In this document: positions 6,435-13,213 of the stretch, piece by piece
Numbering within the stretch: position 1 is the first letter of the stretch
Layout of the letters: each line of letters opens with the position of its first letter
Assembly (NCBI GenBank): GCA_964424125.1
Contig: CAYRHS010000077.1
Span: 1-14,953, forward strand
Length of the DNA stretch: 14,953 nucleotides
Origin: CAYRHS01 sp964424125
GTDB lineage: Bacteria > Actinomycetota > Acidimicrobiia > IMCC26256 > JAOSJL01
Direction of reading: 5' to 3'
Notes under the pieces: generated by a model
Seen by the model: only the letters and a program-made list of their open reading frames with translations
Databases searched by the model: none
Told to the model about the DNA's origin: nothing
Program-made: the position numbers and the translations under genes

Positions 6435-7967
6435 TCAGCGGCGGCCGAGGAGGGCCTCCAGCCGGTTGCGCACGCCCACGCCGTAGAGGACTCCCGCTGC
6501 CCTGCGGATGATCTCGGGGCTCGGCCGAGTGCCGGTGAACATGCTCGCGGCCAGTGGTGCCATCCGCGGGAAGCGAGTCTCGACGACCGAGCGCACGTGG
6601 CAGAACTCGCGAATGCCCTCCTCGCCCTGGAGCCGACCGAAGCCGGAGTCCTTGACCCCGCCGAAGGGAAGCGCGGGGATGCCGCTCCCGACCAGGGCGT
6701 CCTCGAGGTTCACCCCGCCTGTCACCAGCCGGGAGGCGATCGCCCGCGACTGGTCCCGGTCGGAGGCGAAGACGCTGCTACTCAGGCCGTAGTCGCAGTC
6801 GTTCGCAAGCTCGACCGCCTCGTCGAGATCGCGCACCCTCATGATGGGCAGGATCGGTCCGAAGGTCTCCTCGCGCATCACGGGCATCGAGGGATCCACG
6901 TCGACGAGGACGGTCGGCTCGAAGTACGCGTCCCCGAGATCGCGGCGGGGCTTCCCACCTGCGAGCACGCGCGCGCCGGCGTCGGTCGCGTCGTTGACGA
7001 TCCCGGCCAGGCGCTCGGGCTGGCCCGGCTGGGTCATGGGCCCGATGTGGTCCGTGGGTCCCGATCCCTGGCGGATCTCCGCGGTCTCGGCGACGACCGC
7101 GTCGACGAACTGGTCGTAGGCGCCCGGCGTGACGAACACCCGTTCCACGGCCATGCAGGTCTGCCCGGCGTTGCTGAAGGTGGCGCCGACGGCCGACTTC
7201 GCCGCGTTGGCGATGTCGGCACCGTCGGTGACGATCATCGGGTCCTTGCCACCCAGCTCCATCACCACCGGGGTGAGTCGCTCGGCGGCGGCCGCGAGGA
7301 TCCGACGGGCCGTGCCCGCGCTGCCCGTGAAGGCCAGCTTGCCGATGTCCGAACGGACGAGCGCGTCGCCCGTCTTCGCGGCGCCGGTCACGACGCGCAC
7401 GAGGTCGTGGCCCGAGGCGTCGAAGACCTCTGCCAGGAGCTGGGCCGTGATGGGGGTGAGCTCCGAGGGCTTCATCACCACCGCGTTGCCCGAAACGAGT
7501 GCGGAGGGGAGGACCTGGAACGGGATGCCGATCGGATAGTTCCACGGGGAGATCATGCCCACGACCCCGTAGGGCGCGTACTCGACCCACGCCCGCTTGG
7601 CGACCATCGGCGCGGTCGGGACCCGTCGCGGTCGAAGCGCGCGCGGCCCGGTGCGGATGGCGTAGGTCAGCAGCGTCGCCCCGGCCAGGACCTCGAAGGA
7701 GGCGTCGGCGAGCGGCTTGCCCGTCTCGGCCGAGAGCGTCTCGGCGAGCGGCTGCGCGTGGTCCACCAGTGCCTGGCGGACGTGGAGAAGCGCGCGGCAG
7801 CGCTCACGGACGTCGAGCGCGCCCCAGCGCGCCGCCGTCTCGTGCGCGGCCGCCACGGCGTCCCGCACCTCGGAAGGCGCCATGACCGGCACGGTCCCCA
7901 CGACCGTCCCGTCTCGGGGATCGAGCGATCGGATCTCCTGTTCGCTCACCGTCGCCAACGCGCTCAT
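6435..7967 (-). CDS. NAD(P)-dependent aldehyde dehydrogenase
   Basis: Aldehyde dehydrogenase superfamily enzyme, 510 residues, oxidising an aldehyde to a carboxylate through a cysteine thioester. The cofactor region has PWNYP and MKPSELTP, and FTGSAGTARRI forms the nucleotide loop. The general base is Glu237 in MELGGKDP and the nucleophile is Cys271 in NAGQTCMA. The 34-residue spacing between them is standard. Length and the segment before PWNYP resemble actinobacterial enzymes annotated as succinate-semialdehyde dehydrogenase (GabD2-like) or general aliphatic ALDH; the sequence alone does not decide. The ATG has AGGGGG six nt upstream and lies 16 nt after the acyl-CoA dehydrogenase stop, so it is the second gene of that operon. 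The C-terminus is slightly extended and basic (NRLEALLGRR). Next to acyl-CoA enzymes, a role in turning a fatty or alicyclic aldehyde into the acid is plausible. Confidence 0.93.
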   Translation of the reverse strand: MSALATVSEQEIRSLDPRDGTVVGTVPVMAPSEVRDAVAAAHETAARWGALDVRERCRALLHVRQALVDHAQPLAETLSAETGKPLADASFEVLAGATLLTYAIRTGPRALRPRRVPTAPMVAKRAWVEYAPYGVVGMISPWNYPIGIPFQVLPSALVSGNAVVMKPSELTPITAQLLAEVFDASGHDLVRVVTGAAKTGDALVRSDIGKLAFTGSAGTARRILAAAAERLTPVVMELGGKDPMIVTDGADIANAAKSAVGATFSNAGQTCMAVERVFVTPGAYDQFVDAVVAETAEIRQGSGPTDHIGPMTQPGQPERLAGIVNDATDAGARVLAGGKPRRDLGDAYFEPTVLVDVDPSMPVMREETFGPILPIMRVRDLDEAVELANDCDYGLSSSVFASDRDQSRAIASRLVTGGVNLEDALVGSGIPALPFGGVKDSGFGRLQGEEGIREFCHVRSVVETRFPRMAPLAASMFTGTRPSPEIIRRAAGVLYGVGVRNRLEALLGRR

Positions 7968-7973
7968 CGGATG

Positions 7974-7979
7974 CCCCCT
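7974..7979 (-). promoter_or_regulatory. Ribosome binding site, aldehyde dehydrogenase
   Basis: AGGGGG on the minus strand, six nt before the ATG at 7967, inside the 16-nt gap after the upstream stop. It supports that start. Confidence 0.6.
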
Positions 7980-7983
7980 GTCG

Positions 7984-9201
7984 TCAACCCTCGATTCGTG
8001 GTTCCTTGCGCAGGCCCAGGACCCGCTCGCCCACGATGTTGCGCATCACCTCGTCGGTCCCGCCCGCGATCCGCATGCCCGGGACTCCCGTGACCAGTTC
8101 CGACCACGCGTACGTCCCCCACTCGCCCGTGTCGGCCCCGAGGCGCGCCCCCAGGAGCCCGGTGAGGATCGCGCTCACGCGCTGGAAGTTCTGCGTGAGC
8201 GAGAGTTTGCCGATGGAGAGCTCTGGGCCCGGGGTCTGTCCCGAGCGGATCTTCGAGATCGCGCGCAGGTTGTTGAGCCGCGCGACCTCGGTGAGCACGT
8301 AGAGGCCGGCGAGCTCCTGGCGCACGAGCGGGTCGGCGGTGTCCGCGTAGTGGCGGGCCGTCTCGATGACGCGTTCCACGGCTACCGCCCCGCCTCCGCC
8401 GCCGGCGCCGATCGACGCGCGCTCGTTCATGAGCGTCGTGAGCGCGACCGTCCAGCCCTCGTCGACTCCGCCCATCCGGTGCGAGTCCGGTACCGCGACG
8501 TCGTCGAAGAAGACCTCGTTGAAGGACGCCCCGCCCGTCATCTGGCGCAGGGGCCGGACCTCCACGCCCGGTGCGTGCATGTCGACAAGGAACATGGTGA
8601 GGCCCTTGTGCTTGGGCTTGTCGGGGGAGGTGCGCGTGATGACCTCGCCGATATCGCTGTAGTGGGCGCCCGAGGTCCAGACCTTCTGGCCGGTGAGGCG
8701 CCACTCGTCGCCGTCACGCACGGCCCGGGTCTGGATGCCCGCGAGGTCGGAGCCGGCGACCGGTTCGGAGAAGAGCTGGCAGCCGGCGACCTCGCCGCGG
8801 TAGAGCCCGGCGAGGTAGCGCTCCTTCACCTCCTCGGTCCCGTGGGCGAGGATCGTGGGGGCGACCATCCCCAGCCCGACGCTCAGCGGGGTGAGGCTCG
8901 GCACGTCGTAGCCCGCCTCGAGCTCGCGGTACGCACGTTCATGGGCGAGGGAGAGGCCGCGACCCCCGTACGCCGGCGGACCGGTGATCCAGCCGAAGCC
9001 GGCGTCGAAGCGGCGGGCGAGCCATCCCTTGGCCGCGGCGACCTCGGCGGCTTCCTCCTCGGAGGTCTTCTCGTCGAGCACGCCGACGCGATCGGAGCCC
9101 TTGCCCCACACGAACTCGGTCTCCCCGCGCTGCTCGGCGTGCTCGTCGAGGAACTCGCGCGCTGCTGCGACGAGCTCCTCGACGGTGGGGGCGTCGGCCA
9201 T
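7984..9201 (-). CDS. Acyl-CoA dehydrogenase family protein (FadE-like)
   Basis: FAD flavoenzyme that introduces the alpha-beta double bond in an acyl-CoA, 405 residues. The N-terminal helical domain spans about 1-135 with ITGPPAYGGRGLS at 72-84. The FAD-contacting middle strand motif LFSEPVAGSDLAGIQT is at 143-158, followed by LTGQKVWTSGAHYSD. The C-terminal helical domain ends in the signature AGGTDEVMRNIVGERVLGL at 379-397. The ATG at 9201 is chosen over one 20 codons upstream because GAGGA lies four nt before it and the longer form would cover the promoter islet. A five-Gly run in the C-terminal domain (ASIGAGGGGGAVAVERV) is slightly unusual. It resembles mycobacterial FadE proteins used on bulky or branched acyl-CoAs; some of those work as heteromeric pairs, and no second FadE is in the window. 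First gene of an operon with the aldehyde dehydrogenase. Confidence 0.93.
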   Translation of the reverse strand: MADAPTVEELVAAAREFLDEHAEQRGETEFVWGKGSDRVGVLDEKTSEEEAAEVAAAKGWLARRFDAGFGWITGPPAYGGRGLSLAHERAYRELEAGYDVPSLTPLSVGLGMVAPTILAHGTEEVKERYLAGLYRGEVAGCQLFSEPVAGSDLAGIQTRAVRDGDEWRLTGQKVWTSGAHYSDIGEVITRTSPDKPKHKGLTMFLVDMHAPGVEVRPLRQMTGGASFNEVFFDDVAVPDSHRMGGVDEGWTVALTTLMNERASIGAGGGGGAVAVERVIETARHYADTADPLVRQELAGLYVLTEVARLNNLRAISKIRSGQTPGPELSIGKLSLTQNFQRVSAILTGLLGARLGADTGEWGTYAWSELVTGVPGMRIAGGTDEVMRNIVGERVLGLRKEPRIEG

Positions 9202-9205
9202 GGTG

Positions 9206-9210
9206 TCCTC
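9206..9210 (-). promoter_or_regulatory. Ribosome binding site, acyl-CoA dehydrogenase
   Basis: GAGGA on the minus strand, four nt before the ATG at 9201. It decides this start over the in-frame ATG at 9261. Confidence 0.6.
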
Positions 9211-9267
9211 GGGGTCGCTGGTCGGGTCGACCCTAAGATACAAAAGATCTAACCGATTCAACGGGGC

Positions 9268-9272
9268 GGAGG
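9268..9272 (+). promoter_or_regulatory. Ribosome binding site, luciferase-like oxidoreductase
   Basis: GGAGG six nt before the GTG at 9279. It is the strongest Shine-Dalgarno match in the window and fixes a GTG start. Confidence 0.7.
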
Positions 9273-9278
9273 TCCGCG

Positions 9279-10289
9279 GTGCTGGTCGACGGGTTGCTGG
9301 ACGCCGATCTGGCGGGCGTTCCCGCTGCTGTTCGGGAGCTGGAGCGGGTGGGCTACGACGCCGCCCTGTCCGCCGAGACCCGGCACGACCCCTTCCTCGC
9401 CCTGGCGCTGGCCGCGGCGAACTCCGAACGCATCGAGCTCCGCACGAGCATCGCGGTCGCCTTCGCGCGCAACCCCATGTCGTTGGCCTACGTGGCCCAC
9501 GACCTCCAGACCCTCTCGCGAGGGAGGTTCGGGCTGGGTCTGGGCTCCCAGGTCCGCGCCCACATCGAACGCCGCTTCTCGATGCCGTGGTCGCGCCCGG
9601 CGGCCCGGATGCGCGAGATGATCCTGGCGTTGCGCGCGATCTGGTCGTGCTGGAACGAGGGTACGCGCCTCGACTTCGAGGGCGAGTTCTACCGGCACAC
9701 GCTCATGACACCGTTCTTCGATCCCGGGCCCACCGGTTTCGGGCCGCCGCGCTTGTTCCTCGCGGCCGTCGGTCCCCGAATGACCGAGGTCGCGGGCGAG
9801 GTGGCCGACGGACTGTTGGTCCACGGATTCGCGACCGAGCGTTCGCTGCGCGAGGTCACCATGCCCGCGCTGGAGCGCGGGCTTGCCGAGTCGGGGCGAA
9901 CTCGTGACGACGTGGAGGTGACGGGGCCCATGTTCGTCGTGACCGGGCGCGACGAGGAGGAGCTCGAGCGCTCGATCCGGGCGACTCGCGAGCAGATCGC
10001 CTTCTACGCGTCCACGCCCGCGTACCGGCCCGTGCTCGAGGTGCACGGATGGGGTGCGCTCCAGGAGCAGCTCACGGCCCTCTCGAAGCAGGGTGCCTGG
10101 GCCGAGATGGGCACGAAGATCGACGACTCCATGCTGGAGGCGTTCGCCGTGGTCGCGGAACCCGACCAGGTGGCCGAGCGGCTGCTCGCCCGATACCGCG
10201 GCCTCCTCGACCGGCTGAGTTTCTACGCTCCGGGCCTCGCCGACCAGACGATCCTGCGGGAGCTGCTCGGAGAGGTGCGCAGGGGCTGA
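9279..10289 (+). CDS. Luciferase-like (LLM class) oxidoreductase, probably F420-dependent (MSMEG_2256-like)
   Basis: TIM-barrel oxidoreductase of the bacterial luciferase superfamily, 336 residues. Family marks include ERVGYDAALSAETRHDPF at about 22-39, the early strand IELRTSIAVAFARNPM, DLQTLSRGRFGLGLGSQV, and RFSMPWSRPAARMREMI followed by ALRAIWSCW. These match my memory of the actinobacterial F420-dependent subfamily named after MSMEG_2256 (TIGR03617). Use of F420 rather than FMN is inferred from that, and the substrate is unknown. A later segment, PRLFLAAVGPRMTEVAGEVADGL, is the usual product-side barrel loop. The GTG start has GGAGG at ideal spacing. It is divergent from the acyl-CoA dehydrogenase operon with a shared AT-rich promoter islet, which suggests co-regulation, and convergent with the enoyl-CoA hydratase gene across a hairpin. 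Confidence 0.88.
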   Translation: MLVDGLLDADLAGVPAAVRELERVGYDAALSAETRHDPFLALALAAANSERIELRTSIAVAFARNPMSLAYVAHDLQTLSRGRFGLGLGSQVRAHIERRFSMPWSRPAARMREMILALRAIWSCWNEGTRLDFEGEFYRHTLMTPFFDPGPTGFGPPRLFLAAVGPRMTEVAGEVADGLLVHGFATERSLREVTMPALERGLAESGRTRDDVEVTGPMFVVTGRDEEELERSIRATREQIAFYASTPAYRPVLEVHGWGALQEQLTALSKQGAWAEMGTKIDDSMLEAFAVVAEPDQVAERLLARYRGLLDRLSFYAPGLADQTILRELLGEVRRG

Positions 10290-10310
10290 GGGTCGCGCCC
10301 GCGGCGACCC
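10290..10310. terminator. Perfect 7-bp hairpin between convergent genes
   Basis: GGGTCGC (10290-10296) and GCGACCC (10304-10310) form a perfect inverted repeat around a 7-nt loop. It starts directly after the stop of the luciferase-like gene and ends 9 nt before the enoyl-CoA hydratase stop. There is no T-run on either side, so it would be an actinobacterial-style stem-only, bidirectional terminator. Confidence 0.6.
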
Positions 10311-10319
10311 GGCCGCGCG

Positions 10320-11078
10320 TCAGCGCCACGCCGGGTCGCGCTTCTCCGCGAAGGCCATGACGCCTTCCATCATCTCCTCGCTTCCGAGGAGCCGCTCGGC
10401 GGCCTCGTCGTTGCGGGCCCACGTCGCCTCGTCCACGTCGGCCGCGGCGCGCATGAGGTCGAGGGTGGTGCGCACGGCCTGGGGGCCCGAGGCAGCCACC
10501 AAGTGGGCGAGCTCGAGCGCCTCGTCGCGGACCCGTTCGAGGGGGACGAGCCGGTTCACCAATCCGAGGTCATAGGCACGGTGGGCGTCGATCGGTGCGC
10601 CCGTGGTTCCGAGCTCGATCGCGATGGCGAGCGGGATCCTGCGCGGAAGGCGAACGACTCCACCCGCGCCCGCGAAGAGACCGCGGTGCGCCTCGGGGAG
10701 CCCGAAGCGCGCGGTGTCGGCAGCCACGACCATGTCGCACGCGAGCGCGATCTCGAAGCCACCGCCGAGGGCTGCGCCGTTGACCGCGGCAACGAGGGGC
10801 TTCTCGAACCGGCGGCGTACGATGCCCGCGAACCCGCCCCGCTCGGTCTGGAGGCTCTCGGCCGCTCCGGCGGCGACCGCCTTGAGGTCGGCGCCCGCAC
10901 AGAACACCCGGTCACCAGTGCCCGTGATGACGACGACCCGCAGGTCGTCGTCGGACTCGGCCTCGTCGAGCCCGGCTTCGATCCCTGCTGCGACCTCGCC
11001 GTCGACCGCGTTGCGCGCGTCGGGGCGATCGATCGTGAGGACGAGGACACGCCCGTCCCGTTCTCGCTGAAGGCTCAC
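10320..11078 (-). CDS. Enoyl-CoA hydratase/isomerase (crotonase family)
   Basis: Crotonase-fold enzyme, 252 residues, the normal size; hydrates 2-enoyl-CoA to 3-hydroxyacyl-CoA or isomerises the double bond. The first oxyanion-hole strand is CAGADLKA at 60-67 and the second is NGAALGGGFE at 100-109. Both glutamates used by classical hydratases are in place: Glu109 in GGFE and Glu129 in LPE, 20 residues apart as in rat crotonase. A water-adding activity is therefore more likely than a pure isomerase. The GTG at 11078 is chosen because AGGAG lies 9 nt upstream and it falls 16 nt after the previous stop. The open frame extends 49 codons further, but that part is antisense-like low-complexity sequence inside the upstream gene. 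It ends in the family-typical FAEKRDPAW. Second gene of a two-gene minus-strand unit. Confidence 0.92.
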   Translation of the reverse strand: MSLQRERDGRVLVLTIDRPDARNAVDGEVAAGIEAGLDEAESDDDLRVVVITGTGDRVFCAGADLKAVAAGAAESLQTERGGFAGIVRRRFEKPLVAAVNGAALGGGFEIALACDMVVAADTARFGLPEAHRGLFAGAGGVVRLPRRIPLAIAIELGTTGAPIDAHRAYDLGLVNRLVPLERVRDEALELAHLVAASGPQAVRTTLDLMRAAADVDEATWARNDEAAERLLGSEEMMEGVMAFAEKRDPAWR

Positions 11079-11087
11079 GCCGTCGAT

Positions 11088-11092
11088 CTCCT
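11088..11092 (-). promoter_or_regulatory. Ribosome binding site, enoyl-CoA hydratase
   Basis: AGGAG on the minus strand, nine nt before the GTG at 11078 and just after the stop of the upstream gene. It supports the GTG start. Confidence 0.55.
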
Positions 11093-11094
11093 GG

Positions 11095-11721
11095 TCATCC
11101 GGCTGCCGGGTGGCCGGGTTCGTCTTCGCGCTTGATGCCGAGCGCGCCGAGCAGGTCCTCGTGCAGCTGCATCCACACGGTGTGGTATGAGTCGCAGCGC
11201 GGCGACGCGAGCCACTCGTGCTCACCGTCGGCGAGCTGGCGGCGAGCGCTGCGCAGCCGGCTGCGGTACTCGCCGAACCGGCTCACCGCGCGCCCGAGAC
11301 GCCGGACGATCGGGCCGGCGCGCTCGTCGAGCGCCTCCACCCGGTCGATCACGTCCCAGTCGTACTTGGGGTCCCGGTGATCGTTCAGCGCGCCGCCGGG
11401 CAGTACCTGCCAGTCGTGACAGATCTTGAGGAGCTCCTGGTTGAGCGGGAGGAAGCCTTCGTACGCGCGGCGGGTGACCTCGTATTCCTCGGTGCCCTCG
11501 TCGAGACGGGCCCAGCGCGTGTGCGCGTCGCGTCCTTCGCCGGTGAGGACCAGGAACTCTCCCTTGCGCGCCGCGAGCCCGCTCGCCTCGAGCTCCGCGG
11601 TCGTGTTCTCGGGCGGCGCCTGGAGCATCCCGCGCAGCCGCACCTCGTGGAGCAGTGCCCACGCTTCCGGCGAGAGCGCCGGGAGGGCTTCGGCTCGCGA
11701 TTCGATGCTCATGGGAGTCAT
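11095..11721 (-). CDS. Uncharacterised 208-residue protein with possible winged-helix N-terminus
   Basis: I do not recognise a named family with certainty. Residues about 15-70 (LSPEAWALLHEVRLRGMLQA, then AELEASGLAARKGEFLVLTGEGR) read like a small winged-helix fold: a helix, a helix pair, then a hairpin ending in LTGEGR, as in MarR-like or PadR-like proteins. Residues about 80-200 are helical and rich in Trp, His and Asp. They include FLPLNQELLKICHDWQVLPG, NDHRDPKYDWDVIDR and DSYHTVWMQLHEDLLGALG. The His/Asp-rich stretches could bind a ligand or metal. I have a vague memory of similar C-termini near PEP/pyruvate-dikinase-like genes in actinobacteria. The ATG at 11721 has no ribosome site; a TATAAC -10 candidate lies only 14 nt upstream, compatible with a nearly leaderless transcript. 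An ATG three codons later is possible. First gene of a unit with the enoyl-CoA hydratase. Confidence 0.75.
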   Translation of the reverse strand: MTPMSIESRAEALPALSPEAWALLHEVRLRGMLQAPPENTTAELEASGLAARKGEFLVLTGEGRDAHTRWARLDEGTEEYEVTRRAYEGFLPLNQELLKICHDWQVLPGGALNDHRDPKYDWDVIDRVEALDERAGPIVRRLGRAVSRFGEYRSRLRSARRQLADGEHEWLASPRCDSYHTVWMQLHEDLLGALGIKREDEPGHPAAG

Positions 11722-11793
11722 GCTAGGGGAAAAGAGTTATATTTTTCAGCGGAAGCAGTCCAGTCGACCGAGCGGCGATCGAGGGGTCGGTTC
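11722..11793. promoter_or_regulatory. Divergent promoter region with symmetric -10 elements
   Basis: 72 nt between the divergent 208-residue-protein and WS/DGAT genes. An AT-rich islet spans about 11729-11747. TATATT (11738-11743, plus) and TATAAC (11741-11736, minus), each one base from the TATAAT consensus, overlap by four bases. Neither has a convincing -35. Plus-strand transcription from here would give a leader of about 40-45 nt including the GAGGGG site. Minus-strand transcription would begin within about 10 nt of the ATG. Confidence 0.5.
11781..11786 (+). promoter_or_regulatory. Ribosome binding site, WS/DGAT gene
   Basis: GAGGGG seven nt before the ATG at 11794. It fixes this start although the frame stays open far upstream. 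Confidence 0.65.
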
Positions 11794-13206
11794 ATGCGAG
11801 AGCTCTCACCCGTGGACACGTTGTTCTGCTTCATGGACAGCCCCCGCTACCCGATGCACGGGCTGGGCGTGCTCGTGCTCGACCCGTCGACGGCGCCCGA
11901 ACCGCTCACGTACGCGGGAGCTCGCGAGCACGTGCGCGCCCGCTTGCCGTCCCTCCCGCCGTTCCGACGGCGGTTGGTGGAGCGCCCCTTCGGCGTGGAC
12001 CGGCCCATGTGGTTCGAGGACCCCGAGTTCGACCTCGATGCCCATTTCCATCACGTCGCAGTCCCCGAACCGGGCGACGATCGTGCGCTGGCGACGCTCG
12101 CGGCCGAGGTCGGGGACCGGCCTCTCGATCGGGACCGCCCACTGTGGGAGTGCTGGTTCGTCGAGGGGCTCGAAGGCGGCCGCGTGGCCGTGCTCCTCAA
12201 GATGCACCACGCCTGCATCGACGGGATGGGCGGACTGGAGATGATCTCGCATCTCTTCGACCTCGAACCCGAAGCGCGACCCGAGCCCCCGGTCGACGAC
12301 TGGGAGCCCGACCGGCTGATGTCGCAGTGGGAGCTGCTCGTCCGGTCGATCCCGAACATGCTCACCGGACCGTTCCGGTCGCTTCGCAGCGCGGCCGGTC
12401 TCGCCACCGGGATGGCACGCTCACGCCTGGCCCGCTCGCGAGGCGCCGGCGAGGCGGGCCATGCGTTCGCGGGTCCGAAGGTGTCGTTCAACGAGATCGT
12501 GCGGGGGCGTCCCCACCGCAACCTCGCGTGGGCATCGGTCGACATGAGCGACGTGAAGACGGTCCGGAATGCCTTCGGTGCGACGGTCAACGACGTGGCG
12601 CTCGCGCTCTACTCGGGGGCCGTTCGCTCCTACCTGCTCGAGCGCGACGAGCTGCCGTCGCGCTCGCTCACCGTTGCCAACCCCGTGAACCTCCGCGACC
12701 AGACCGAGGAAGGTCAGTACGAGAACCGGGTCAAGATCATGGGCCCGCTGCTCGAGACCCACCTCGACGATCCTGCCGAACGACTGAGCGCGATCGTCCG
12801 CAGCACCGGGGACACGAAGCGGGCCTCGGCCTCGACGGGGACGAACCTCTTCGAGGACCTCTTCGGGATCACGATGCCCGGGGTCGTCGACCAGATCATG
12901 AACCTCTACACGGCCAGCGGGCTGGCGGGCGCGATCCCCGCCCCGTACAACACGGTGCTGACGAACCTGCATGGGCCTCCGGTGCCGCTCTACTTCACCG
13001 GGGCGCGGCTCGACGGCTTCTACATCCAGATGCCGGCCTTCGAGGGCGTGGGGCTGATCGTCGCGCTCATGAGCTACGCCGGTAGGTTGTTGTTCAGTGT
13101 CACGGCTACACGTGAGCTGACGCCCGACGTGTGGAAGATCGCCGAGGGGATCGAGGCGGAGATGGGACACCTGCTCGGTGCCGCCGCGTCGCAACGGAGC
13201 GCGTGA
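11794..13206 (+). CDS. WS/DGAT wax ester synthase / diacylglycerol O-acyltransferase
   Basis: Bifunctional acyltransferase that moves a fatty acyl group from CoA to a long-chain alcohol or diacylglycerol, making wax esters or triacylglycerol for storage. 470 residues, normal for the actinobacterial family. It opens with the typical LSPVDTLFCFMDSPRYPMHG. The active-site motif HHxxxDG is intact as HHACIDG at 138-144, with the catalytic His at 139. A second conserved block includes ATVNDVALALYSGAVRSYL. The C-terminal (DUF1298-type) part has TNLHGPPVPLYFTGARL, where many relatives have NVPGP, and GLIVALMSYAGRLLFSV. The protein is likely peripheral on the inner membrane or on lipid droplets. Its start has a good ribosome site. 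The alpha/beta hydrolase follows within a few nt, so synthesis and hydrolysis of esters may be co-expressed. Confidence 0.93.
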   Translation: MRELSPVDTLFCFMDSPRYPMHGLGVLVLDPSTAPEPLTYAGAREHVRARLPSLPPFRRRLVERPFGVDRPMWFEDPEFDLDAHFHHVAVPEPGDDRALATLAAEVGDRPLDRDRPLWECWFVEGLEGGRVAVLLKMHHACIDGMGGLEMISHLFDLEPEARPEPPVDDWEPDRLMSQWELLVRSIPNMLTGPFRSLRSAAGLATGMARSRLARSRGAGEAGHAFAGPKVSFNEIVRGRPHRNLAWASVDMSDVKTVRNAFGATVNDVALALYSGAVRSYLLERDELPSRSLTVANPVNLRDQTEEGQYENRVKIMGPLLETHLDDPAERLSAIVRSTGDTKRASASTGTNLFEDLFGITMPGVVDQIMNLYTASGLAGAIPAPYNTVLTNLHGPPVPLYFTGARLDGFYIQMPAFEGVGLIVALMSYAGRLLFSVTATRELTPDVWKIAEGIEAEMGHLLGAAASQRSA

Positions 13207-13213
13207 TGCTTTC

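Larger units (their letters stand above)
9202..9278. promoter_or_regulatory. Divergent promoter region with AT-rich islet
   Basis: 77 nt between the divergent acyl-CoA dehydrogenase and luciferase-like genes. A strongly AT-rich islet at about 9233-9262 stands out from the GC-rich surroundings. TAAGAT (9234-9239, plus) and TATCTT (9240-9235, minus) are both TAnnnT-type -10 candidates and occupy the same bases. On the minus strand TTGAAT lies 15 nt upstream of TATCTT, a weak -35. AGATCT at 9246-9251 is a 6-bp palindrome and a possible operator core. Confidence 0.45.

Noticed and set aside
6426..9252. Two long plus-strand open frames opposite the ALDH and acyl-CoA dehydrogenase genes
   Set aside because: Composition is typical of GC-bias shadows (Arg, Gly, Asp, His). 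The opposite strand has intact catalytic motifs throughout.
9202..9261. 20-residue N-terminal extension of the acyl-CoA dehydrogenase
   Set aside because: It spans the AT-rich promoter islet, and the ATG at 9201 has its own GAGGA site.
11096..11098. ATG overlapping the stop of the 208-residue protein gene (ATGA), tempting as the hydratase start
   Set aside because: It is in a different frame from the hydratase.
11079..11225. 49-residue N-terminal extension of the enoyl-CoA hydratase
   Set aside because: It lies inside the upstream gene and is Ser/Thr/Arg/Cys-rich frame-shadow sequence. The GTG at 11078 has AGGAG and gives the standard crotonase length.
11218..11793. Upstream open-frame extension of the WS/DGAT gene
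   Set aside because: It is antisense to the 208-residue protein and crosses the promoter islet. The ATG at 11794 has GAGGGG and starts the family-typical LSPVD sequence.
13206..13208. ATG overlapping the WS/DGAT stop (TGATG), tempting as the hydrolase start
   Set aside because: Position 13206 is not in frame with the hydrolase, which runs in the frame of 13178 and 13214.
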